64,000 nt of DNA from positions 558,001 to 622,000 of the forward strand of contig CAWBRQ010000007.1 of assembly GCA_963791315.1 (NCBI GenBank), read 5' to 3'. Shown here in pieces: positions 18,853-27,101 of the stretch. The notes beneath the pieces were generated by a model, which searched no databases, was not told where the DNA came from, and saw nothing but the letters and a program-made list of their open reading frames with translations. How positions within the stretch are numbered: the stretch's first letter is position 1; every line of letters starts with the position of its first letter. A program made the translations under genes and the position numbers. Origin of the DNA: JACCZX01 sp963791315. Its GTDB lineage: Bacteria > Pseudomonadota > Gammaproteobacteria > Burkholderiales > Burkholderiaceae_F.

Positions 18853-19823
18853 TGGTGCAGCGTCCGTGTCTTGCCAGGGTCGCCCGCTAGATCGTTGATG
18901 AATTGCGCAACGCGCGGGTCCTGCCATGCACGCCGGAAATTACCCCAGATTTCCGACAGGCTTTGGCGGCGAAAATCTCCGCAAACAAACGGCAATGCAT
19001 TAATTATTTTGACGAGCCCGTTGGGAAGCACGATCAGCAGCGCTGCTGGATTTTGCAGCCGATAGCGCAACTCCTCGAGCAACCCGGCTTCGTGAAAATG
19101 GACTCGCATACGGCCCCGGTACTCGTCGGCCTTACGACGCAAGACGTCAAAGAAAACGTCGTACTGCTCATCCGACAGCGACAGGTGCCGCCATGCCTTG
19201 ACGGCGTTGCCGGTGAACATCGTGCGTCCCGAATAAAAGCTCGCCGCGCCCAACTCGTACGCGAGATCCACGATCGCGCCGGCTTCGTGAACATTGAAAC
19301 TGGCCGGCGAGAAGTTGATCTCGATGGGGACGCCTGCAGCCCGCAGGTTGCGCACGCCCTCTATCGTCCGATCAAACTCCCCGCGCACGCGCATGCGGCC
19401 GAATGTGCCGGACGATGCGCCGTCGAGACTCACTTGCACCGCCTTCACGCCGAGACGATGCAGCTGCTCGCAGTTCTCAGGCGTCAGGTAGTGGCCGTTA
19501 GTCTCGATCTTGAGCTGGCCGCCGCGCGCGCATACGCGTTCGACCATCTCGAAGAACAGCGGGTGAAGCATCGGCTCGCCGCCGGAGAAGGACAGGTACG
19601 GGACGTCGTGGTCCATCAGCTGGTCGATCACGTCGAATACCTGCTTGCGATCCAACTCGTCGCGAAACGCCTTGCCTGGCCCGCTTTCCTCGATGCAATG
19701 CAGGCAAGCGAGATTGCACTCGTTCGTGATCTGCCACGCGATGTAGAGCGGCGCACCGAGGTCTGCGGAGCTCGGTGGCGGCGGGCATCGCCGCGGGAGT
19801 GATCCCGCTTCGGAAGCCACCAT
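18837..19823 (-). CDS. Radical SAM enzyme A of the PqqD/UbiA cluster
   Basis: An intact 328-residue radical SAM protein. The cluster motif CNLACLHC uses Cys36, Cys40 and Cys43, after APLYIAWQIT. YLSFSGGEPMLHP, KIETNGHYLTPE and VQVSLDGASSGTFG follow in the order usual for PqqE/SPASM-type enzymes. The C-terminal block VLPNGLVKIINALPFVCGDF and RRQSLSEIW looks like the core of a SPASM domain from which the cluster Cys have been lost. The ATG at 19823 is two bases after the PqqD-like stop, which implies coupled translation and suggests that the PqqD-like protein serves this enzyme. A NirJ/AhbD-type haem-modifying role is possible but nothing around it makes haem d1. Confidence 0.9.
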   Translation of the reverse strand: MVASEAGSLPRRCPPPPSSADLGAPLYIAWQITNECNLACLHCIEESGPGKAFRDELDRKQVFDVIDQLMDHDVPYLSFSGGEPMLHPLFFEMVERVCARGGQLKIETNGHYLTPENCEQLHRLGVKAVQVSLDGASSGTFGRMRVRGEFDRTIEGVRNLRAAGVPIEINFSPASFNVHEAGAIVDLAYELGAASFYSGRTMFTGNAVKAWRHLSLSDEQYDVFFDVLRRKADEYRGRMRVHFHEAGLLEELRYRLQNPAALLIVLPNGLVKIINALPFVCGDFRRQSLSEIWGNFRRAWQDPRVAQFINDLAGDPGKTRTLHQWVHL

Positions 19824-19825
19824 AT

Positions 19826-20087
19826 TCACGGCGTCGCTCCGTCCAGCAGACCCTTCTGGCGCAGGTCGGCGATGAGCGCCAGGTACTTCGCGCTCGACTG
19901 CACCGTCGGCGTCGCTGAAGCGCTCCTTCAGTATCGACACGATCTCGCGCTCGTCGCGCCCGGCCGCGAGTTCGCGGACGACCGCCGCGGCGGTCGGATT
20001 GAGCGTGAAGACCTTTTCGGAACGCGTCTCGAAGAGGACGCCACCGAACTTCTCCTCACGGAACTTGACGTATTTGGCGAGCCGCAT
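19826..20087 (-). CDS. PqqD-like peptide chaperone, one frameshift
   Basis: A small protein of about 86 residues, the first gene of the radical SAM operon. PqqD-family proteins bind leader regions of ribosomal peptides and present them to radical SAM enzymes. The hallmark is EKFGGVLFETRSEKVFTLNP followed by TAAAVVRELAAGRDEREIV and SILKERF. A single extra base near 19875-19895 breaks the end; correcting it gives LALIADLRQKGLLDGATP and a TGA at 19828-19826, two bases before the next start. The winged-helix fold and the LNPTAA motif are typical. Its presence is the main argument that the operon processes a peptide. Confidence 0.88.
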
Positions 20088-20183
20088 GCGGAAGTCCCGT
20101 CGAAAAACGTCAAGTCTAGCGAGAAGGTGCGCTGGCAGGGCTCTGCCGAAGAAACGGGTCCAAGAGCTGGAGCGCCGACACCC

Positions 20184-21591
20184 TCAGCCGGGCCCCATCA
20201 TCCCCAGCGTCCGCGGCAGCCAGATCGACAGCGCCGGCCAGTAGGTGACGACGACGAGGAATCCGAGCATCGTCAAGAGCCATGGCCAGACCGCGATCGT
20301 GAGCTCGGTGATGCCCATCTTGGTGATGCCCGAGGCGACATACAAGTTGAGCCCCACCGGCGGGTGGCACATGCCGACCTCCATGTTCACCACCATGAGG
20401 ATGCCGAAGTGCACGGGATCGATGCCGAGCTTCATCGCCACGGGGAACAGGATCGGCGCCATGATCAGCACGATCGACGACGGCTCCATCACGTTGCCCG
20501 CGAGCAGCAGGATGATATTCACGAACAGCAGGAAGGCGACCACGCCGAGACCCTTGTCGAGCATCCAGGCCGCGAGCTCCTGCGGGATCTGCTCCGAGGT
20601 CATGAGGTAGGAGAACATCACGGCGTTCGTGATGATGTACAGCAGCATCGCGCTCATGTTGGCCGAATCGAGGAGCACCTTCGGCACCTGCGCGAGCGAC
20701 ATGTCCTTGTACACGAACACGGCGACGAAGAATGCGTAGACGGCGCTCATCGCGGCCGCCTCGGTCGGCGTGAAAATGCCGGAGTAGATGCCGCCGATGA
20801 CCACGATGACGAGCAGCAGGCCCCAGATGCTCTCCCGGAACGTCTGCCCAGCGCTTCGCCCACGAGGCCCGCGGCTGGCGCGGATAGTCGTTCTTGCGCG
20901 CGCGCCACCACGTCGTCAAGCCGAGCAGCGTCGCGAGCACGAGCCCGGGGATGATGCCGGCGATGAACAGCGCGCCGACCGATGTATTGGTCGCGACCGC
21001 ATACATCACCATCACGATCGACGGCGGGATGAGGATGCCCAACGCACCGGACGTCGTGATGACGCCGGCGCCGAAGCGCGGCGGGAAGCCCTGCTTGACC
21101 ATCGCCGGCAGGAGGATCGCGCCGATCGCGACGACCGTCGCCGGCGAGCTGCCCGACACGGCGGCGAACAGCGCGCAGGCCATGACGCCCGCCAGCCCGA
21201 GACCGCCGTGCCAGTGGCTGACCATCGCCGCGGCGAAGTTGATCATCCGTCGCGCGACGCCGCCGTGGGTCAGGAAGTTGCCGGCGAGGATGAAGAACGG
21301 GATCGCCATGATCTCGAACCGCTCGATGCCGGTGAAGAGCTTGAGCGCGACCGACTCGATCGGCACGTCGTCATCGTGAACAGGTACGTGAGCACGGTGA
21401 GGCCGAGCGAGATCGAGATCGGCATCCCGGTCAGCATCAGACCGAACAGCAGCGCGAAGATGATCCACGCGTTGTTGATCGGAACCCCGGCGAGCTTGAG
21501 GACGATCGGGATCGCGATCAGGACCGGCGGGATCAGCGCCGGCCAGCGGGAAGCGGCGACCGGGCCGGGGACCGGGTATGACGGCGCTCAT
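20184..21591 (-). CDS. dctM: TRAP transporter large permease (DctM), frameshifted
   Basis: The 12-TM ion-coupled permease of a tripartite tricarboxylate/dicarboxylate importer. Conserved segments include IMAIPFFILAGNFLTHGGVARRM split by indels, GSSPATVVAIGAILLPAM, GALGILIPPSIVMVMYA and, in the C-terminal third, MEPSSIVLIMAPILFPVA and HPPVGLNLYVASG. Indels near 21560, 21370 and 20845 break the frame. The ATG at 21591 overlaps the dctQ stop. The gene ends 96 bases before the radical SAM operon on the same strand, so read-through into that operon is possible. Confidence 0.87.
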
Positions 21592-22191
21592 GGCTTGCCC
21601 CCGGCTGACCGGCGCCGGATGGAGGTTGGTGTCCAATGCGTAGGCACTGGCTTCGTCGATGCCTTCGACGTGCGCGACGTCATGGTGCGGCAGCTCGCCG
21701 GTGCGCGCGAAGGCCCATGCCACCTGCAGGAAGCGGAAGCACATCAGGTACGAGCCGAGCGGAATGCACAGGTAGACGATCCACTTCGGCACTTCGAGGT
21801 CGGGTGACACCGAATCGGTGTGCGCGATGTCCCATACGAAGGTCGCGCCCAGCGTGCCTACGATCCCGGTGAACGTGGCGCCCGCGAGGAGGCCGAACAG
21901 CACATAGAGCTTGCGGGTATTGTCCGGCAGCCGATTGATCATCACGTCGACGCCGACGTGGATGCCGGTGCGCACGCCGTACGCGGCGCCGAACTTGGCC
22001 ATCCACACGAACATGTAGATGCAAAGCTCCTGCGCCCACGAGAGGTCGATCTTGAGCAACGCGTCCTGCACGCCAGGGATCGGAAGGCCCGCGGCGTAGC
22101 GATGGACGACCGCCACGAAGATGAGCAGCGTCGCCGCGCCCATCAGGAACGCGATCAGCCACTCCTCGAGGTGGTCGAGAAACTTGAGCAT
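21588..22191 (-). CDS. dctQ: TRAP transporter small permease (DctQ), one frameshift
   Basis: The four-helix small membrane subunit of the TRAP importer, about 200 residues. MLKFLDHLEEWLIAFLMGAA begins the first helix. The family signature WAQELCIYMFVWMAKFGAAYG with RTGIHVGVDVMI follows, and later WIVYLCIPLGSYLMCFRF. The translation runs past the dctM start without a stop in the printed frame. A single-base gain somewhere before 21588 would give an ATGA overlap with dctM, the usual arrangement. Confidence 0.87.
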
Positions 22192-22290
22192 CCGACTCCC
22201 CCTCGATATCCCGCGCGCCGGTGGCTCTGCAAGTCACGCCACCGGATCCTGCGTGCGGTCCTATCGGTAGCGCGCCTGCGGATGTCCGGT

Positions 22291-23285
22291 CTACGGCTTG
22301 AAGCCGGTTTCCTTGTAGACCTCGGCGATCGTGTCCTTGCCGACGCGCGACTCGTTGTCCTTGTGCACGACGACCAGCGCCTTCTTCATTGCCGCCTTTT
22401 GCTCGGGCGTCAGCGTGATGATCTCGGTCTTGCCGGTCTTGCGCACCGCCTCGATCGCGTCGTCGTTCTCCTTCTTGGCGATGTCGTTCGCGAACTTGGT
22501 CGCGTCCTTCATCGCGCCGTCGAGCGCGGTGCGAATGTCGGCGGGCAGGCCATCCCAGAACTTCTTGTTGGCGATGACGGCGTAACCCAGGTAGCCGTGG
22601 TCGGTGAGCGCCAGGTACTTCTGCACTTCCTGCATCTTTTGCGTATAGAAGTTCGACGGCGGATTCTCGGTGCCGTCGACGACGCCGGTCTGCAGCGACT
22701 GGTAGACCTCGGAGAACGCCATGACTTGCGGTATCCCGCCCAGCGCCTTGATTTCGTCACCCAGCACTTTCGAAGACTGGATGCGCATCTTGAGGCCCTT
22801 GTAGTCGGCGGGCACGCGGATCGGCTTGTTCGCGCTCATCACCTTGAAGCCGTTGTCCCAATAGGCGAGGCCGACGATGCCCTTGCTCTCGAGCTTCTTG
22901 AACAGCGCGGCGCCGACGGGTCCCTGGGTGACCTTGTGCAGGTCGTTGTAGTCGTCGAAGATGTACGGCAGGTCGAACACTTCGAATTCGCGCACGCCGA
23001 GCGGACCGAACTTCGCGAGCGAGGGCGCCAGCATCTGCACCGAGCCGAGCTGCAGCGCTTCCATTTCTTCGCCGTCCTTGAAGAGCGAGCTGTTCGGGTA
23101 GAGCTCGACTTTGACGCGCCCCTTGGTCCGCTCCTCGGCGAGTTTCTTGAAATATTCGGCAGCCTTGCCCTTGGGCGTGTCGATGGCGACGACATGGCTG
23201 AACTTGATGACGATCGGCTGCTGCGCGTACGCGGCAGGCCGAACGCGAGCGCGACGGCCGCGACCGCAAGTCTTGTGAATCTCAT
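22291..23285 (-). CDS. dctP: TRAP transporter periplasmic substrate-binding protein (DctP), frameshifted signal peptide
   Basis: Periplasmic receptor of the TRAP importer, about 330 residues. The start at 23285 (MRFTRLAVAAVALAFGLP) is a signal peptide with GGAGGAG upstream; an indel near 23235 separates it from the mature protein, which begins near AQQPIVIKFSHVV. DctP hallmarks are TPKGKAAEYFKKLAEE, LYPNSSLFKD, and the carboxylate-binding region VPADYKGLKMRIQSS with VYQSLQTGVVDGTENP, where the Arg contacts the substrate. A C4-dicarboxylate such as malate, fumarate or succinate is the likely substrate given the adjacent fumarate reductase. Confidence 0.88.
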
Positions 23286-23463
23286 GACTCCTCCAATTCC
23301 CTGCGTGGAGCGGTCTCGTGGACGAACCACTCAACCGGATTCTGCGGAAGCTGCGGGGAGCGCTTCTTGATCTAGAACAATACTTGCGCCCGGACGCGCA
23401 TCAGGAGGGCAATTCCGATAGGACTCATTGCCGACTCGGCGCAGGCGCGGTGTTCGTGCGCAG

Positions 23464-24204
23464 TTACTTCCAGGCCACGACCGCCATCTTGCGGCGCATG
23501 AACGCGAGCTGCGTGGAAAGCGGCAGATTCTTCGGGCACACATCGTGGCAGGCGAGCAGCGACAAGCAGCCGAAGACGCCGCTGTCGTCGCCGATCAATT
23601 CATAGTAGTCCTCGTCGGTGCGCGTATCGCGCGGGTCGAGCCGGAAGCGCGCGATCTTGTTCAAGCCTACGGCACCGACGAAATCCGCACGCATGCGCGC
23701 GCTGCCGCAGCCGGACACACAGCAACCGCACTCGATACAGCGATCGAGCTCGTAGATCTTCTCCGCGAGATCCGCATCCATCGGCTGCTCGATGCGCTTC
23801 AGATCCACCTCGTCCTGCTTCGCGTGGACCCACGTCTGCAGGCGCTCGCTCATCGCGCGCATCCACTTGCCGGTGTTCACCGACAGGTCGCCGATCAGTT
23901 CGAACACCGGCAGCGGCGCCAGCGTCGTCTCCGGACCGAGGTTCTTGGTCACGGTGCGGCACGCGAGGGTCGGGCGGCCGTTGATCATCATCCCGCAGCT
24001 GCCGCAGATGCCGGCGCGGCACACGAAGTCGAATTGCAGCGACGGATCCTGTTTCTCGCGGATCTCGTTCAGCGCGATGAACAACGTCATGCCGTCGGCT
24101 TCCTCGAGCTCGTAGGTCTGCATGCGCGGCGTCGCGCCAGGCTCCTGCGGGTTGTAGCGCAGGATGTGGAACTTGAGGAGGCGGGGCTTCGTAGCGTCGG
24201 CCAT
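23464..24204 (-). CDS. frdB: Fumarate reductase/succinate dehydrogenase iron-sulfur subunit
   Basis: A 246-residue electron-transfer subunit linking the flavin to the membrane haems. The 2Fe-2S site is CRAGICGSCGMMINGRPTLAC, the 4Fe-4S site is CIECGCCVSGCG and the 3Fe-4S/4Fe-4S region is CLSLLACHDVCPKNLP. Length and sequence fit the Wolinella/epsilonproteobacterial type B enzyme. The ATG at 24204 lies two bases after the frdA stop. Direction of catalysis cannot be decided from this subunit. Confidence 0.93.
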   Translation of the reverse strand: MADATKPRLLKFHILRYNPQEPGATPRMQTYELEEADGMTLFIALNEIREKQDPSLQFDFVCRAGICGSCGMMINGRPTLACRTVTKNLGPETTLAPLPVFELIGDLSVNTGKWMRAMSERLQTWVHAKQDEVDLKRIEQPMDADLAEKIYELDRCIECGCCVSGCGSARMRADFVGAVGLNKIARFRLDPRDTRTDEDYYELIGDDSGVFGCLSLLACHDVCPKNLPLSTQLAFMRRKMAVVAWK

Positions 24205-24206
24205 CG

Positions 24207-26200
24207 TTACGCCGCGCGGGGAAAACGCTCGTCGATGCGCTCATTGCGGCCACGCAGTACTTCGGGCAGCCATTGTTCGTACGGCATCAATGCCTGCTGT
24301 ACGGCGAAGCGATCCGCGCCGGACAGCTTCGCCTTTAGCGCATCGACCTCGACCTGGCGACCCGGTGTATCCGGATGCTCGATGTAATCCTTCGCGCCGT
24401 AGCCGCGCCAGCCGGGCGGAAGCTCCATGCGCTTCACGTCGATCGCCTCGTAGGCCAGCGTGGGCAGGGTGTCGGACTCGTTCTTCCAGGTCGCGAGCGT
24501 GCGTTTCAACCATTGCGCATCATCGCGACGCGGGAAATCCTGGCGAAAGTGCGCGCCTCGGCTCTCGGTGCGAACCTGCGCGCCGTGGGCGACGGTGAGC
24601 GCGAGCTTCAGCATTTTCTGCACGCGGTACGCCGTCACGAGTTCTGGGTTGGCGCCCGGCGTGTGTGCACGCAGCCCGATGTTGCGGCTGCGTACGAGCA
24701 GCTTTTGCAAGTCGTCCACTGCCTCGTCCAACTCGGCCCCGGTTCGGAAGATGCCGACCTTGTTGCTCATCACCTCCTGCATCTGCTGCTTGATCGCGCT
24801 CGCGTCCTCGCCGCCGCTGCGCCCGATCATGGCGTCCAACTTCGCCTGCTCGCGCTGCACGAACTCGCGTATTAACCCGGTGGGGATGCTCACGTCGCTC
24901 GTCGGCGCTGGAACAGAAGTCCGCGACGTACTCACCCACGATCATGCCGGCCACGACCGTCTCGGCCACCGAGTTGCCGCCCAGCCGGTTGAAGCCGTGC
25001 ATGTCCCAGCACGCCGCCTCACCCGCGGCGAACAGGCCCTTCAGTGTCGGGCTGTGGCCGGTGGGCTGCGTACGCACGCCGCCCATCGTGTAGTGCTGCG
25101 CCGGGCGCACCGGAATCATCTCGCGCACCGGATCGACGCCGAGGAAGTAATGGCAAATCTCCCACACCTCGCGCAGGTTGTGCTTGATGTGGTGCTCGCC
25201 CAGCAGCGTGATGTCGAGCCACAGGTGTTCGCCGAAACGCGAGCGTAGCGCCTTTGCCCTTCTTGATGTGCTCCTCCATGCGCCGAGACACGACATCGCG
25301 CGAGGCGAGCTCTTTCTTCTCCGGCTCGTAGTCGGGCATGAAGCGGTGGCCATCGACGTCCTTCAGCAGTCCGCCGTCGCCGCGGCAACCTTCGGTGACA
25401 AGGATGCCCGCCGGAAAGATTGCCGTCGGGTGGAACTGCACCGCCTCCATATTGCCGAGTGCTGCTTGTCCGGTCTCCATCGCGATGACGTTGCCGATTC
25501 CCTCGGAGATCACGGCGTTTGTTGTGTTGCGATAGATGCGCCCCGCGCCGCCCGTCGCGATCGCAGTGGCCTTGGCCACGTACGCGCGTAGCTCGCCGGT
25601 GATGAGGTCGCGCACCACGGCGCCGTAGCAGCGCCCACCGTCGTGGATCAGCGCCAGCGCTTCCGTGCGCTCGTGCACTGGAATTGATTCGGCGATCGCT
25701 TGGTCGGCCACGGCGGTGAGCATCGCGTGCCCGGTTCCGTCGGCGACGTAGCAGGTGCGCCACTTCTTGGTTCCGCCGAAATCGCGCTGCGAGAGCAGGC
25801 CGTCAGCCTCGACTCTCTCGGTGATGGTGACCTGCTGGCCGTTGATGACCACCTGCCGGTCGCCTTTGCGGATGCGCGTCCATGGAACGCCCCACGCGGC
25901 GAGCTCGCGCACGGCCTTGGGTGCAGTGTTGACGAACATGCGCACAACTTCTTGATCGGCACCCCAATCCGAGCCGCGCACAGTGTCCTCGAAATGCACG
26001 TCCTCGTTGTCGCCTTGTCCCTTGGACACATTGCCGAGCGAAGCCTGCATGCCACCTTGCGCGGCCTTCGAATGCGAGCGCTTGGCCGGGACCAGCGACA
26101 GGATGATCGCGTCGTGGCCACGGCGCCGCGCGCTGATCGCGAGCCGCAGTCCGGCGAGGCCTCCGCCGATAACCAGCACATCGGTATAGATGATGTTTAT
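24207..26200 (-). CDS. frdA: Fumarate reductase/succinate dehydrogenase flavoprotein subunit, two frameshifts
   Basis: Catalytic subunit of about 660 residues carrying covalent FAD. The dinucleotide-binding motif DVLVIGGGLAGLRLAISA is at the N-terminus, followed by the FAD-His region SHSKAAQGGMQASLGN. Active-site segments are VQFHPTAIFPAGILVTEGCR and RPAQHYTMGGVRTQP. The C-terminal part (REFVQREQAKLDAM to the end) is intact. Indels near 25250 and 24920 break the frame. No ATG or GTG lies where homology begins: the codon overlapping the frdC stop is ATA (26200-26198) in the context ATAAAC, where an ATGA-type overlap would be expected. The start is therefore uncertain (error, rare start, or a GTG eight codons later). 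Confidence 0.88.
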
Positions 26201-26964
26201 CGCGGCACCTGCAGGTGGACGGGAACATAGCGCTCGCCGTAGCGGCCCTGGTGCTCGATGCCGATCTTGATATACGCCGCGAGCGTAGCGAAGCCGAGCG
26301 CCAGGAAGAACACCGTGATGGCCCACTTAAGCAGCTTCAGCCGATGTCGTGTTGTGTTGGCGTCGCCGCCTCCGAGCCAGCCCCATTTCACAGCGAGGCG
26401 ATAAAGGCCGATCCCACCGTGCAGCTCGACCGCAAGCAGCAGGAGGATGTAGAGAGGCCAGAAGTGATCGCTCCACACCCGGTCGGAGGACTCGAACGGG
26501 CCGATGCGGTCGGGCTGCAAGAGCATCACGTAGAGATGCACCGGGACGAGGAAGAACATCGCGAAGCCGGTGATGACCTGCCAGAACCAGAGCGTCGTGT
26601 CCTCGTGGGCCATCATCCGCATGTGGGCGCGGTAGGTCGCGAGCTGCCGGTAGTTGGCGGGGAACTTGCGCATCGCGAGCACGGCGTGCACAACGACGAG
26701 CGTGATGATCCCGGCCACCACCACCGACACCACCCAGGGGTACGAGGTGCCGAAGAAGAAATAACCTTCGAAGAACTTGGTGATGGTCCACATCGCGTTC
26801 TTGCCGAGAAGAATCGACGAGACGAAGAACATGTGGCCCCACATGAACAACACCAGAACAAGACCGGTGGCGCTCTGGGTCAGGTCGAGCCGCGCCGGCC
26901 AGCGACTCTTGCGCGTGCGGTCGCGCAGTCCAACGCCGGCGATCAGCGAACTGCTGTGTTGCAT
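26197..26964 (-). CDS. frdC: Fumarate reductase dihaem cytochrome b subunit
   Basis: A 255-residue five-helix membrane anchor that exchanges electrons with menaquinone or another quinone. It resembles the single dihaem anchor of Wolinella fumarate reductase. Candidate haem-ligand His residues lie in LFMWGHMFF, TLVVVHAVLAMRK, HMRMMAHEDT, FFLVPVHLYVM and AVELHGGIGLYR. The ATG at 26964 has GAGAGGAA upstream. An Fnr-type box lies about 71 bp before the start, so the frdCAB operon is probably induced without oxygen. The presence of this anchor type favours, but does not prove, fumarate reduction over succinate oxidation. Confidence 0.9.
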   Translation of the reverse strand: MQHSSSLIAGVGLRDRTRKSRWPARLDLTQSATGLVLVLFMWGHMFFVSSILLGKNAMWTITKFFEGYFFFGTSYPWVVSVVVAGIITLVVVHAVLAMRKFPANYRQLATYRAHMRMMAHEDTTLWFWQVITGFAMFFLVPVHLYVMLLQPDRIGPFESSDRVWSDHFWPLYILLLLAVELHGGIGLYRLAVKWGWLGGGDANTTRHRLKLLKWAITVFFLALGFATLAAYIKIGIEHQGRYGERYVPVHLQVPR

Positions 26965-27028
26965 CGTGCGATTCCTCTCCGCGTCGCGGCGGCCCTCGAC
27001 ACACTATTCCGCGCGGAGTCAGCCAATC

Positions 27029-27042
27029 TTGATCTGTGTCAA
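27029..27042. promoter_or_regulatory. Fnr-type box upstream of frdCAB
   Basis: TTGATCTGTGTCAA matches TTGAT-N4-ATCAA with one mismatch. It sits in the spacer between the CoA transferase stop and frdC, about 71 bp before the frdC start. Confidence 0.65.
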
Positions 27043-27101
27043 AGTAGCCGGCGACAATGCGTTCACGTGTGCACGCTTGGTCGGGGCTGGATGCGCTGGA
27101 T

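Noticed and set aside
15827..20087. Reading the radical SAM operon as haem d1 (NirJ) or alternative haem biosynthesis
   Set aside because: No nirD/L/G/H/F/E/N or ahb genes are nearby, while a PqqD-like protein and a short peptide gene are present; kept only as an alternative to test.
18903..20954. Long open frames on the plus strand (18903-19802 and 19872-20954)
   Set aside because: They lie opposite the radical SAM and dctM genes, have Arg/His/Gln-rich composition without domains, and are typical antisense shadows in GC-rich DNA.
23367..23380. TTGATCTAGAACAA upstream of dctP as another Fnr box
   Set aside because: The second half (AACAA) departs from the consensus and the two halves do not pair well; too weak to list beside the seven better sites.
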